This document shows, one piece after another, positions 26,708 to 36,083 of a stretch of DNA of 64,000 bases. Within the stretch, counting starts at the first letter, position 1. Each line of letters opens with the position of its first letter. Origin of the DNA: an uncultured Treponema sp. (GTDB taxonomy: Bacteria; Spirochaetota; Spirochaetia; Treponematales; Treponemataceae). The stretch covers positions 9,368-73,367 of the forward strand of contig CAJPOL010000001.1 in NCBI GenBank assembly GCA_905372265.1. Direction: 5' to 3'. Below the pieces are notes generated by a model, which saw nothing but the letters and a program-made list of their open reading frames with translations, searched no databases and was not told the DNA's origin. The translations under genes and the position numbers were made by a program.

Positions 26708-26910
26708 CTTAATACGCAAACCCTTACAAAAACTCTCTGCGATCTCTGCGGGCGTTGCGGTTAATTAAAAATAAAACCGCAGAGAGCGCCAAGAACGCGG
26801 AGGGAATTGAGAAAAGGCTTAATATGCAATTCTTTACAAAAAACCTTTGCGGTCACTGCGTGCTCTGCGGTTAATTAAAAATAAAACCGCGGAGAGCGCA
26901 AAGCGCACGG
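26708..26910. repeat. Two tandem copies of a palindromic intergenic repeat
   Basis: Copy A 26708-26802 and copy B 26818-26910, spaced 110 bases, share cttaata-gcaa, ttaattaaaaataaaaccgc and many other bases. Each can fold on itself because ctctgcggtt-type sequence before the A/T loop is complementary to aaccgc(a/g)gag after it. Similar ctctgcg-rich palindromes are scattered in many bacterial genomes. No gene is visible in 26651-27040 apart from this repeat, the folC promoter and the metK leader. Confidence 0.75.
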
Positions 26911-26932
26911 AATACCCGCTTGTTTTTTTAGG

Positions 26933-27031
26933 TTGATACGGGTATGATGGTGCGCATTATGCAGCGTGCAGGGTATCTAAACTTTGGTGAGCTCTTAGAT
27001 AAGGACTGCAAACGCCGGATATAGTAAGGAG
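26933..27031 (+). promoter_or_regulatory. metK promoter region and structured leader
   Basis: TTGATA at 26933-26938 with a weak -10 near 26955-26960 is the likely promoter. The leader can fold: tatctaa (26974-26980) with ttagata (26995-27001), enclosed by tgcag (26967-26971) with ctgca (27006-27010), and gcg (26964-26966) with cgc (27013-27015). The ribosome site aaggag is at 27026-27031. The stem lies where a SAM-sensing element would be expected, but I could not match it to a known SAM riboswitch class. Confidence 0.45.
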
Positions 27032-27040
27032 AAGAGTATT

Positions 27041-28210
27041 TTGAACGGAAAAAAATTATTTACCTCGGAATCAGTCGGCGAGGGACATCCCGATAAACTG
27101 TGCGATCAAATTTCGGATGCAATATTGGACGCTTGTCTCCGTGATGATCCTGAAAGCCATGTTGCCTGCGAAACATTTGCTTCTACAGCGCTCATTTTAG
27201 TCGGCGGCGAAATTACCACCAACACCTTTGTCGATGTGCAAAAAATTGCGCGCGATATTGCGTGTGAAATAGGCTACACGGATTCTGATTTCGGCCTTGA
27301 TTGCAACTCAATGGCGGTTATGAATATGATCCATTCGCAGTCTCCCGATATTGCGCAGGGAGTCAACGGCGAAGGTTTGGATGAGTACCGTAATCAGATA
27401 GGCGCCGGAGATCAGGGAATGATGTTTGGGTTTGCCTGCACGGAAACGCCTGAGTTAATGCCGGCGCCTATTATGTACGCGCATACGCTTTTACGGAAAG
27501 CCGCCGAATTGCGCAAGTCAAAGCAGCTGACATGGCTGCGCCCTGATGCAAAAAGCCAAGTTACAATAGAATATAACAATGGGAAGCCGGTTCATATTGA
27601 TACCGTTGTTCTGTCTCATCAACACTCCCCCGATATTTCATATAATGAATTAAAAGAAGCTATCATATCACAGATTATTAAGCCGGTATTGGAGCCGACC
27701 GGTTTACTTGATGCAAAGACAAAGTTCTTTATCAATCCTACCGGACGGTTTGTAGTCGGCGGGCCGTTCGGCGACACGGGACTGACCGGACGGAAAATTA
27801 TCGTAGACACCTACGGCGGTATGGGACGGCACGGCGGCGGGGCTTTCTCCGGTAAGGATCCGACGAAGGTAGACCGTTCCGCTGCATATATGGCCCGCTA
27901 TGTTGCAAAAAACATCGTTGCCGCCGGTTTTGCCGAACGGTGCGAGCTTCAGCTTGCATATGCCATTGGTGTTCCGTTCCCCGTGTCGGTACGGGTTGAT
28001 ACATTCGGTACTGCCACCGCATCTGAAGATAAAATTGAAAAAGCGGTGAGGGAAGTATTCGATCTCAGCCCCGCCGGCATTATTACATCGCTTGATTTAC
28101 GGAAACCGGTCTATCAAGCGACCGCTGCTTACGGACATTTCGGACGCCCCGAATTTTCATGGGAAAAGACCGATAAAGTAGATGCCTTAAAACGGGCAAT
28201 CGTACAATAG
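27041..28210 (+). CDS. metK: S-adenosylmethionine synthetase
   Basis: 389 residues, starting at a TTG placed 9 bases after aaggag. [52 protein letters not shown] and [16 protein letters not shown] are the hallmark MetK motifs. It makes SAM from methionine and ATP, the cofactor used by several products of this window (radical SAM maturase, RimO, MtaB, RsmA, RsmE). Confidence 0.97.
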   Translation: MNGKKLFTSESVGEGHPDKLCDQISDAILDACLRDDPESHVACETFASTALILVGGEITTNTFVDVQKIARDIACEIGYTDSDFGLDCNSMAVMNMIHSQSPDIAQGVNGEGLDEYRNQIGAGDQGMMFGFACTETPELMPAPIMYAHTLLRKAAELRKSKQLTWLRPDAKSQVTIEYNNGKPVHIDTVVLSHQHSPDISYNELKEAIISQIIKPVLEPTGLLDAKTKFFINPTGRFVVGGPFGDTGLTGRKIIVDTYGGMGRHGGGAFSGKDPTKVDRSAAYMARYVAKNIVAAGFAERCELQLAYAIGVPFPVSVRVDTFGTATASEDKIEKAVREVFDLSPAGIITSLDLRKPVYQATAAYGHFGRPEFSWEKTDKVDALKRAIVQ

Positions 28211-28234
28211 CAATTCCCTGATGGAGCGAGGTAT

Positions 28235-29830
28235 ATGAGTAACGAACAGCAACACAGCTCAAAGCAGATGCATTGGGCGGATCAAACCGCTGAAAAAATT
28301 ATCCGTGAGCGGGGCGATCTGGATAGTTATACCTGTGCAGCAGGCATAACACCGTCGGGAACCGTCCATATCGGAAATTTTCGGGAAATTATTTCCGTTG
28401 ACCTTGTCGTACGTGCATTACGCGACCGCGGTAAAACGGTACGCTTTATTTATTCATGGGATGACTACGATGTGTTCCGTAAAGTACCCGCCAATATGCC
28501 GAAGCCGGAAATACTCGAACAGTATCTCCGGTTCCCCATCACGAAAGTGCCCGATACATCAGAGCGGGATGAAAGTTATGCCCGTCATCACGAGATGGAT
28601 GTTGAGACGGTATTGCCGAAAGTCGGCATTCACCCCGAATTTCTCTATCAGGCAAAGCGGTATAGCGCCGGATTATATGCGGACGGCATGAAACGCGCAA
28701 TGGATAAGCGTGAGGAGCTGAAAGAGATTTTGAACACCTACCGCGACGATCAGCATAAAATAACCGGAGAGTACTGGCCGGTTTCGGTCTTTTGTACCAA
28801 ATGTCAAAAAGATACAACGGCTGTTGACCGGTGGGATAACGACTGGGCGCTCCACTACACCTGTGAATGCGGACATGAAGAAACGCTTGATTTGCGGAAA
28901 ACCGATTCGGCAAAGCTCGGCTGGCGGGTAGACTGGCCGATGCGGTGGAACTATGAAAAGGTCGTATTTGAACCGGCGGGAAAGGATCACCATTCTCAAG
29001 GCGGCTCTTTTGATACTGCGCGTCTGGTTGCAGAACGCATCTACAATTGGCAAGCGCCGGTATCGTTCCGCTACGACTTTATCGGTTTAAAAGGGGTGCC
29101 GGGTAAAATGTCTTCCTCAAAAGGAACGGTTATCAGCCTTGCCGAAGTGCTTCAAATCTATCCGCCTGAAATAGCGCGGTATTTGTTTGCCTCTACCCGT
29201 CCGAATACCGAATTTGCCATCAGCTTTGACTTGGATGTCATTAAAACCTACGAAGATTATGATAAAACAGAGCGCATTGCATGGGGAATCGATAAAGCGA
29301 AAAATGATGACGTTTATGCCAAAGAACGGCGTATTTACGAACTTTCGCAAATTGACGGAATGCCGCCGTGCATCGCCTATCAAATTCCATTCCGGCATTT
29401 ATGCAATCTTCTGCAGATTAACGCAGGCGATACCGCAGCGGTGATGAAACTGCTGCCCGATATAAAGCCGGAACAGCGGGAACGTTTTGAAACAAGAGCC
29501 CGCTGCGCATGGTTCTGGATTACCGAATGCGCACCGGAAGAATTCCGGTTCACACTCCGTACCGACGATGGAAAGCCTGCGCTCACCGAAACGGAAACGG
29601 CAGCCATTCAAAAAATCCGCGACGAACTTTTGCCGCAGATGGAAAAAATGGATGAAAAAACTTTTTCTACGGCGCTTTACGATGTCGCTCACGCATGCGG
29701 CATTGAGCCTAAGGCTCTTTTTACCGCAGTGTATCAGGCGCTCATCGGAAAAGAACAGGGGCCGCGTTTGGCAGGTTTTATGAAAATAATCGGGCATGAA
29801 CGGCTTGCACAACTATTGATTTCTTATTAA
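28235..29830 (+). CDS. lysS: Class I lysyl-tRNA synthetase
   Basis: 531 residues. This is the archaeal/spirochaetal class I enzyme rather than the class II LysRS of most bacteria. HIGN is at residues 45-48 and KMSSSK at 291-296; a zinc-finger-like CTKCQ...CECG lies between. It charges tRNA-Lys. Twenty-five bases downstream of metK with a ribosome site (ggagcgagg). A strong terminator follows. Confidence 0.96.
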   Translation: MSNEQQHSSKQMHWADQTAEKIIRERGDLDSYTCAAGITPSGTVHIGNFREIISVDLVVRALRDRGKTVRFIYSWDDYDVFRKVPANMPKPEILEQYLRFPITKVPDTSERDESYARHHEMDVETVLPKVGIHPEFLYQAKRYSAGLYADGMKRAMDKREELKEILNTYRDDQHKITGEYWPVSVFCTKCQKDTTAVDRWDNDWALHYTCECGHEETLDLRKTDSAKLGWRVDWPMRWNYEKVVFEPAGKDHHSQGGSFDTARLVAERIYNWQAPVSFRYDFIGLKGVPGKMSSSKGTVISLAEVLQIYPPEIARYLFASTRPNTEFAISFDLDVIKTYEDYDKTERIAWGIDKAKNDDVYAKERRIYELSQIDGMPPCIAYQIPFRHLCNLLQINAGDTAAVMKLLPDIKPEQRERFETRARCAWFWITECAPEEFRFTLRTDDGKPALTETETAAIQKIRDELLPQMEKMDEKTFSTALYDVAHACGIEPKALFTAVYQALIGKEQGPRLAGFMKIIGHERLAQLLISY

Positions 29831-29952
29831 AATGCCGCCTGCATTATGAACGCATCGCATAAGAAGTCTATTGTACCTACATTCCCATTTTTGTTAACGG
29901 CGGTACGGCATATCGGTACCGCTCTTTTATTTTCAGTTATATCGTATATTAC

Positions 29953-29981
29953 AACGCTCTTTTTTAAGGGCGTTTTTTTTT
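29953..29981 (+). terminator. Rho-independent terminator after lysS
   Basis: aacgctctt pairs with aagggcgtt (one G-U pair) around a T-rich loop, followed by a run of ten T ending at 29981. Confidence 0.85.
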
Positions 29982-30029
29982 GTGGTCATACTAAAAACGG
30001 TACGAGCCTATCACGGCAAAGGAGTTTAT

Positions 30030-31097
30030 ATGAATAAAATCGTAATGGAAGCGGAATCACTTGAGAAGTATTTAACGGCGCAAGATGCCGCGTATTTGCA
30101 CAAACTGGACATATTGTATGATAAAACAATGCAGCAGTTTGTCCGCTTGGAGAGCGCATCGGATAACACGGAAAAGCGGGCTGCAGAGCATGAAATTATC
30201 TCATTATATGATGATATGGGAAAACTGCTGCAGGAAATCTGCAAAGAAGTACCGCAATTAAAAGTCTATTCGTTTATTACCGAACATGAAAGCCATGCGG
30301 AAGCGTCCCGCGTTATGGCAAAATTGCGGAGCGCTGAGACAGGACATAATGAATTCATTTATTACACACAGCGGGCGTTCGAAATGCTGTTTAAACTTGC
30401 GTACAGCGGCAGTCATGAGGATGCAAAAAATCATCTGATCTCTAAAACGCCGGTAACGCAGCCGGTACAGCACTATGCAGTACACAAGATCAGCGATATT
30501 GATCATAAGATTGAAAATACAGTCATGTGCGTAATGCTTCGAGGCGCTTTACTGCCTTCAATGATTATGTCGAAAGAGATAGAGGAATATTCCTCGCACG
30601 GATATGTTACGCCTTTCGCGCTCTTTAAAATAAAACGGGATGAGACACGGCAGCTCAAAGATATGCAGTATATTCTTAATTTGGATATGTCATACTATCA
30701 TCTTGAAGATTTAAACGGAAAAGATTTGATTTTTGCCGATCCGATGAATGCGACCGGAGGCAGTTTGATTACGGTCGTCAAATACCTTGAGCGGCAAGGC
30801 GTAAAACCGAAATCCATTAGCTGCTTCCATGTTATTTCTTCGCTGAAAGGAGCGTTATGCGCTGCACGGGCATTAAAAAATTGTACCGTTTACAGTCTGT
30901 GGATGGATCCCGCCTTAAATGATGCCGCCTATATTTTGCCGGGCTTGGGTGATGCAGGCGACCGTATTAACGGAGTAGATGAACCTGAACATCCGCGCAA
31001 TATGATTCAGCTTATTGCAGATTATGGAGCGACAATTGCCGGATTATACCGGCATCAGCTGCGGGAAATAGAAAATGTGGTGCTTCAAAATAAATAG
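30030..31097 (+). CDS. Uracil phosphoribosyltransferase-like protein with N-terminal extension
   Basis: 355 residues from ATG 30030 (aaaggag 9 bases before it). Residues about 165-345 match uracil phosphoribosyltransferases: the PRPP loop [11 protein letters not shown] and [17 protein letters not shown], which binds uracil in Upp. The first 150 residues are a helical extension absent from ordinary Upp (about 210 residues). It should salvage uracil to UMP, but the extension may give another role or regulation. Overlaps the next gene by 23 bases. Confidence 0.82.
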   Translation: MNKIVMEAESLEKYLTAQDAAYLHKLDILYDKTMQQFVRLESASDNTEKRAAEHEIISLYDDMGKLLQEICKEVPQLKVYSFITEHESHAEASRVMAKLRSAETGHNEFIYYTQRAFEMLFKLAYSGSHEDAKNHLISKTPVTQPVQHYAVHKISDIDHKIENTVMCVMLRGALLPSMIMSKEIEEYSSHGYVTPFALFKIKRDETRQLKDMQYILNLDMSYYHLEDLNGKDLIFADPMNATGGSLITVVKYLERQGVKPKSISCFHVISSLKGALCAARALKNCTVYSLWMDPALNDAAYILPGLGDAGDRINGVDEPEHPRNMIQLIADYGATIAGLYRHQLREIENVVLQNK

Positions 31098-31785
31098 AAC
31101 GCCGGCAACCATACCGAAAACCGTCGGTATGGTTTTCGGTATGTTCATTGCAGCAATGACGCTGAGCCTACCGGTGTATGCGAAAGGCAAACAGGAGCCA
31201 TCGTTCGCAAAAGAATATTTTGAGCTTGCGCAAGCCTATGCCGAAACGGCAAAATACGATAAAGCTATTACTTTTTACTTAAAAGCGGCTGCCGATCCTG
31301 CGCATAAGAATGCAGCGGAGTATAATTTAGCGCGGGTATACGGATTACAGGGGGATTGGCAGAAGGCGCGGGCTATTTTGGAGCGTCAATATGCCGAAGC
31401 TCCCGATAACATGCTCATCCTTACAGCTTTTGCTTATGCGCTTGCGGCAAGCGGAGACACCGATCGTGCATGTGAAATGTACCGGAACATATACGAACGC
31501 GATACGGAAACGCCTGAGACGGCGCTTAACTATGTGCGGATACTGATTACCGCAAAGCGGTATGATGAAGCAACATCCTCTATTACCGCACTGAAACAGC
31601 GTTTTACGGAGAATGCCGAGCGGGAAGCCTTAGATATGCTTGAGGAAAAAATTAAAAAAGCCTTAGAGCCGCCGGCAGAAAATACTGAAACGCCCCCGTC
31701 CGGTTCTAAAGAACAAAAAGCAACGCCCGATAAGGCTGCACCGGATGAGAAAGAGCCGCTTCCCAACGAAAAAGCGCCGACATAA
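31075..31785 (+). CDS. Exported TPR protein with proline/glutamate-rich tail
   Basis: 236 residues. A hydrophobic segment (about 16-36) ending LPVYAKG looks like a signal peptide. About four tetratricopeptide repeats follow ([18 protein letters not shown] is the first). The last 50 residues are low-complexity Pro/Glu/Lys/Thr. The ATG lies inside the upstream gene; an ATG at 31129 would still keep the hydrophobic core. Likely a periplasmic scaffold; no partner is evident. Confidence 0.78.
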   Translation: MWCFKINRTPATIPKTVGMVFGMFIAAMTLSLPVYAKGKQEPSFAKEYFELAQAYAETAKYDKAITFYLKAAADPAHKNAAEYNLARVYGLQGDWQKARAILERQYAEAPDNMLILTAFAYALAASGDTDRACEMYRNIYERDTETPETALNYVRILITAKRYDEATSSITALKQRFTENAEREALDMLEEKIKKALEPPAENTETPPSGSKEQKATPDKAAPDEKEPLPNEKAPT

Positions 31786-31869
31786 GCGGCCTTTTCAAAA
31801 CATCGGTTCTTATAGCAAAGCATTTTTTATTCGTGCGGCGGGTCGGATCATGCTTATTGCTTGAGCTGC

Positions 31870-32379
31870 TTATTTCAGCAGAACCCATGTTGAACCGGAA
31901 CCTCCATCCCGTGCTTTCGGGTGGCCTGTTTCCCCTGCATGGGGATGATCCTCTAAAAACCTTTTTACAAAACCTGTCAGTACGGGGTCGCCTTGCGAAT
32001 GGTTCCCCTTGCCGTGTATGATGAGGAGCTTCCGGTATTGTTTGCGGAGCGCCTCGTCAAAAAAATAAAGGAGCGCCGCATGAGCCTCCTCTATGGTCAT
32101 GCCGTGTAAATCAATTTCCGCTTGCGGGCGCATCGAGCGCAGGCGTTTTTTCTCGGCGAGCCTATCCGAAAAATACTGTCCGCCGGTTTCTTCGGCTTCC
32201 GCATCTTTATCATAGACGCCGTATCGTCTCAACCAGAAATCCATCGGATTGAGCGTCTTGTTGTTTTCATCACTGATTTTACCGGAAGCAGTATCGGCGG
32301 CATCCCGTTTTATCCGCTTTTTACCATACGGCTTTTGAGTCTGCTGTTCCCATTGTTCAAGAATATCGCCGAAATCCAT
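31870..32379 (-). CDS. Smr-domain protein
   Basis: 169 residues from the ATG at 32379 (MDFGDILEQWE); a longer frame reaches 32439 and overlaps the ABC-F gene. The C-terminal Smr domain is clear: DLHGMTIEEAHAAL, LLIIHGKGNHS and DGGSGSTWVLLK. Stand-alone Smr proteins resemble the MutS2 nuclease tail and act in RNA or DNA cleavage, in some bacteria in rescue of collided ribosomes. It follows an ABC-F factor gene in the same direction. Confidence 0.88.
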   Translation of the reverse strand: MDFGDILEQWEQQTQKPYGKKRIKRDAADTASGKISDENNKTLNPMDFWLRRYGVYDKDAEAEETGGQYFSDRLAEKKRLRSMRPQAEIDLHGMTIEEAHAALLYFFDEALRKQYRKLLIIHGKGNHSQGDPVLTGFVKRFLEDHPHAGETGHPKARDGGSGSTWVLLK

Positions 32380-32410
32380 GAACCGTATTTTCCGCAAAAA
32401 AACTGAAACG

Positions 32411-34417
32411 TCAAGAGAAAACGGCTGAAACAAGCGCATCCCATTGATCGGTAAGAGCTTGCGCCGTTTCGGTCAACGCTTTGATCTCTTGCCGGATGCG
32501 GCGGATCTTCTCACCGTCGGCATACACATCCGGTTCGCTGAGCAGGGCTTCCAGCGCTTTTATTTTGTCCTCCGTTTCGGTAAGTTCCGTCATAAGCCGC
32601 TCTTCTTCTTTTTCCCGTTTCCGCTTTTCCGTCCGCTGCTGTTTTTGCGCTTCGTATAAACTTTGACCTGTCTTTTTACCGCTTGCATCGGAACCGGTAT
32701 GAGAAGCCGATGATGAAGGGCGTGAAGCGGCTTTTGCATGCGGCGGAGCGGCAGTAGAGCGCTTTCCGTCTGACTCCGATGCGCTGTTTTCCGCAGCAAT
32801 GCGGTAAAGATAATAATCGTACGTACCCGGAAAATCCCGTATACGGGTTCCGGCGGCGGATTCTTCGGAGGCTGTCAGTTCGAGGATTCGGGTAGCAAGT
32901 CCTTGAATAAAAAATTTATCATGAGACACAAAAATAACCGTCCCCTCGAACCGCTGCAATGCATCAAGCAGTACATCTTTTGAATGCAAGTCAAGATGAT
33001 TGGTCGGTTCGTCCAAAATCAGTACATTAAGCGGTGTCAGCAGCAGCCGTAACAGCGCAAGCCTGCTCTTTTCGCCGCCTGAGAGGACGGAAAGCGGTTT
33101 ATGTATGTCATCCCCGCGGAATAAAAAGGCTGCAAGCATATCATAGAGTTTAGGGATCAGATGCGTCGGAGCCTCCTGTTCGAGCGTTTCTATGATAGTT
33201 GCATTACCGGCGATACGTTCCGCCGCATCTTGAGAAAAATATCCGGCGGCAACTCCAGCTCCGTATTTCACCGAACCGGAAAAATCGGTATCTTCTCCTG
33301 CCAGAATCCGTAAAAATGTTGTCTTTCCTGCGCCGTTCCGCCCTGTAAACGCAATCCGGTCGTTCTTTGCTACGGTTAATTCAGCATTTTTAAGAATGAA
33401 CCGGTCGCCGTAGGCTTTGGTGATATGCTGAGCTTGTAAAACAATATTTCCCGAATGCGGAACGGGCGGAAAACTGAAATGAATCTTTTTTAAGTGTTCC
33501 GGCAATGTAATCCGCTCAAGTTTTTCAAGACGGCGGACTCTATCCTGTACCAAGGCGGCCTTACTCGCGTTGTACCGGAACTTGCGGATGAACTCCTCCG
33601 TTTTTGCAATTTCTTCTTGCTGTTGTGTATAGGCCTTTATAAGTGAAGCAAGCTCAACCGTGCGTGTTTTTTCATAATGAGTATAGGTGCCGGCATACCG
33701 TTTCAAAACGCCGTTAAAAAGTTCGAACGTTTCGGTTACGGTTGCGTCCAAAAAAGAGCGGTCATGGCTTACCACTAAAAAACCGCCTGAGAATTTTTTT
33801 AACCACAGCTCAAGCCAGCTGCGGGCTTCAATATCGAGGTAGTTGGTCGGCTCATCCAAAATAAGAATATCGGCGCCGCTTAAAAGAATTTTTGCAAGCG
33901 CGATGCGCATTTGCCAGCCGCCTGAAAACTCATCGGTCAACCGGTCAAAATCTTTCGCCGTAAACCCCAAGCCCCGTAGGGTCTCATCAATTAACCCTTG
34001 ACGGGAATACCAAAGCGACTGTTCCAGTGCGACCTGCAGGTTATGATAATCATGAGCAAGCCTTTCCGCTTTTGCCGTATCGGGTTCTTCGCTCATTTGT
34101 TTGCCGACAGCTTCAAGCTGTTCTATCAAAGCGGCTCCGTGCGCAAATGCCGTTTCGGCTTCATCGGTCAGCGTTCTGCCGGTATGCACAATGCCGGACT
34201 GCGGAAGATAGGCAACGCGCGTATTTTTCTCTGTCGAAATACTTCCCGAATCGGCTTGCAGCTTCCCCGCGATGATCTTCATCAACGTTGACTTGCCGCA
34301 TCCGTTAGCGCCGGTTAGGGCGGCTTTGGTTCCATTCGTGAGTACAAGCGTGATATTCTGTAAAATATCACGGTCGGCAAAGGCAAGCGACACATTGGAA
34401 AGCTGAACAAAAGGCAT
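32411..34417 (-). CDS. ABC-F family ATPase (translation factor type)
   Basis: 668 residues, no membrane segments. The first ATPase domain has GANGCGKST, FSGGWQMRIALAKIL and LILDEPTNYLD; the second has GRNGAGKTT, LSGGEKSRLALLRLL and LILDEPTNHLD. A linker of about 80 residues joins them, and the C-terminus has a charged coiled-coil (about 590-660). ABC-F proteins act on the ribosome, relieving stalls or protecting from antibiotics. Which subfamily this is (Uup or EttA-like) cannot be settled; the C-terminal coiled coil favours Uup. Shares one base with the lipoprotein gene upstream. Confidence 0.92.
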   Translation of the reverse strand: MPFVQLSNVSLAFADRDILQNITLVLTNGTKAALTGANGCGKSTLMKIIAGKLQADSGSISTEKNTRVAYLPQSGIVHTGRTLTDEAETAFAHGAALIEQLEAVGKQMSEEPDTAKAERLAHDYHNLQVALEQSLWYSRQGLIDETLRGLGFTAKDFDRLTDEFSGGWQMRIALAKILLSGADILILDEPTNYLDIEARSWLELWLKKFSGGFLVVSHDRSFLDATVTETFELFNGVLKRYAGTYTHYEKTRTVELASLIKAYTQQQEEIAKTEEFIRKFRYNASKAALVQDRVRRLEKLERITLPEHLKKIHFSFPPVPHSGNIVLQAQHITKAYGDRFILKNAELTVAKNDRIAFTGRNGAGKTTFLRILAGEDTDFSGSVKYGAGVAAGYFSQDAAERIAGNATIIETLEQEAPTHLIPKLYDMLAAFLFRGDDIHKPLSVLSGGEKSRLALLRLLLTPLNVLILDEPTNHLDLHSKDVLLDALQRFEGTVIFVSHDKFFIQGLATRILELTASEESAAGTRIRDFPGTYDYYLYRIAAENSASESDGKRSTAAPPHAKAASRPSSSASHTGSDASGKKTGQSLYEAQKQQRTEKRKREKEEERLMTELTETEDKIKALEALLSEPDVYADGEKIRRIRQEIKALTETAQALTDQWDALVSAVFS

Positions 34418-35727
34418 TATTCTTCATACCCTTCGGCGCCGAAAAATAAAATAACCGGATTGACATTTCTTGTCGCCGCTATTCCGTCTTTAATATTCTC
34501 AGGTTTGACATATTCCAATTTCAGTCCTTGCACCGACAACGTATAGAAAAAATCCGTCCATGTATCGGCTTCGTCAAATTTAAACGATAAAACGCCCTGA
34601 TATTCATTCTTTAAATTTGAACCTAAAAGGTATCTGATCGCAACGGCTCCCGATGCTCCAGCTCCTTTCGGAATAATTAAGGGGGATAACACTTGATAGC
34701 CGTTCCAGAGAAAGCGCTCGGCAGTGATAAATTGGATTACGCCGTAATTTCCTGAATTAAAAACCGGCCCCCGTTCTATAAGCTGTTCCAGTATTCCATG
34801 ACGGCGTTCAAGTTCCGCTTGTACCAGCTCCGTAGGATTTTCTTTTAACGTAATAAAGCGCCGGGTTTGGGCGAGTCCTTTTTCATCGGTATAATTCACG
34901 GCTATCGTACCGTCGTCCCTGATCTGCAACAGTACCGGAGAGCCTTCAAACCGGTACGATCCCATCTTATTTTTTGTAATTCCGGTATAGGGAAAAGAAA
35001 TGTGTTCATCTTGGAGCGAGATACGGACAAGGCCGCTCGTTTCTCCCGCAAAGAAGCCGAATGTTTCCGCCATGCGGATCGGATCAATTTGCTTTTTATC
35101 GATCATGTCGCGATAATAGTCGGGGTACCACCGCTGTTTCAGTACCTCCTGCAATGCGGGATCAACGGCCGTTTCAGTCTTTTTTTGAGGAAGGGACGGC
35201 TCACTTTCATCGTAAAGATATAGATTATAAGAAAAACACCATCCTTTACTGCCGTCATTTGTCATTACATACAGCCAATCGCCTTCCAGTGTCCTATCGT
35301 GAGCCGTAACCGGAGCTCCTTCCCCTTTCCAGAGAATTTTGACCGTTTGATTTTCCCGCAGCCGGTAGACTTGTTTACCGGTATTATCGGGGGCTGAGCG
35401 GAGCGGTAATCCGTCACGCTTTACGACCGCATATACGGAACGGTATTCGGATGTTTTTTCAATATATTGTTGCACTTCCCGCTTTGAAGAACAAAATGTT
35501 AATTGCCAGAGCGGGATTTCAATTTTTTGATCGTTCAATTCCACGATATACACTTGCGAAATATTTGAACGGACAAGTACCGGAACGACATCGGCAGCTG
35601 TAAGGTTGTGCTCCGGTATTGACCAGTTGACAACTCCGTATCCGAGTTTATTCGAACAGCCGGAAGCCGAAAGCGCTGACAAAACAAGAAAAGCAATAAA
35701 GAAAAAAGAATTGTACAGTTTTTTCAT
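34417..35727 (-). CDS. SH3-domain lipoprotein
   Basis: 436 residues. Signal peptide and lipobox SASGC with Cys24. Residues about 95-170 form a bacterial SH3 (SH3b) module: YAVVKRDGLPLRSAPDNTG, then YRLRENQTVKILWKGE and GDWLYVMTNDGSKGWC. Such modules bind cell-wall peptides. The remaining 260 residues are strand-rich and unrecognised. It is the first gene of the minus-strand set with ABC-F and Smr. Confidence 0.85.
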   Translation of the reverse strand: MKKLYNSFFFIAFLVLSALSASGCSNKLGYGVVNWSIPEHNLTAADVVPVLVRSNISQVYIVELNDQKIEIPLWQLTFCSSKREVQQYIEKTSEYRSVYAVVKRDGLPLRSAPDNTGKQVYRLRENQTVKILWKGEGAPVTAHDRTLEGDWLYVMTNDGSKGWCFSYNLYLYDESEPSLPQKKTETAVDPALQEVLKQRWYPDYYRDMIDKKQIDPIRMAETFGFFAGETSGLVRISLQDEHISFPYTGITKNKMGSYRFEGSPVLLQIRDDGTIAVNYTDEKGLAQTRRFITLKENPTELVQAELERRHGILEQLIERGPVFNSGNYGVIQFITAERFLWNGYQVLSPLIIPKGAGASGAVAIRYLLGSNLKNEYQGVLSFKFDEADTWTDFFYTLSVQGLKLEYVKPENIKDGIAATRNVNPVILFFGAEGYEE

Positions 35728-36083
35728 ACGGGAATGGATTATACTTTAAAGGATGCATCCGTGCAAGGTGACGCATTGCCTCACGTTAAATCTAACCGAA
35801 CTTGAAGACCTGGGTATAGTAGACTTCCATCAAATTTTAAAATGGTTTGTGCCTGTATACAGACTGCTCCAATACATTTTTTCAAAAATTGATTTCCGCC
35901 TGAATCCCTGCCGATTCACCTGCTTGCACTTCTGCGCTTCGTATGGTACAGTGCGCAATATTTAAAGCTGTGCCGCTGCAAGGAACTATGGACATGTTTG
36001 ATAACTCCGTTGTCGAACATGTCTTATGCAAACCTCGGTTCTTTCCATAAAATCGGCCGGTATTTCGTTTTAAGGGAAATTGT
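35728..36083. other. Intergenic region with a 33-base palindrome
   Basis: No convincing gene in 356 bases. At 35991-36023 gacatgtttgataac, loop tcc, gttgtcgaacatgtc forms a 15-pair stem (two G-U pairs). The same arrangement (15-base arms, 3-base loop, related sequence) recurs at 43148-43181 and 43236-43268. The next gene has its ribosome site aaggga at 36072-36077. Confidence 0.6.

Noticed and set aside
26651..26719. 23-codon N-terminal extension of FolC
   Set aside because: It lies over the promoter and the start of the repeat element; family proteins begin near MITDIPEFYAWL.
26720..26910. CRISPR array
   Set aside because: Only two diverged copies of 95 bases with internal symmetry; no short direct repeats with unique spacers.
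29846..30037. 63-codon hydrophobic frame after lysS
   Set aside because: It runs through the lysS terminator and the ribosome site of the next gene and has no start signal.
35753..35965. 70-codon frame in the gap before the permease
   Set aside because: No ribosome site, no recognisable family, and composition unlike neighbouring genes; a transposase remnant was considered but has no motif.
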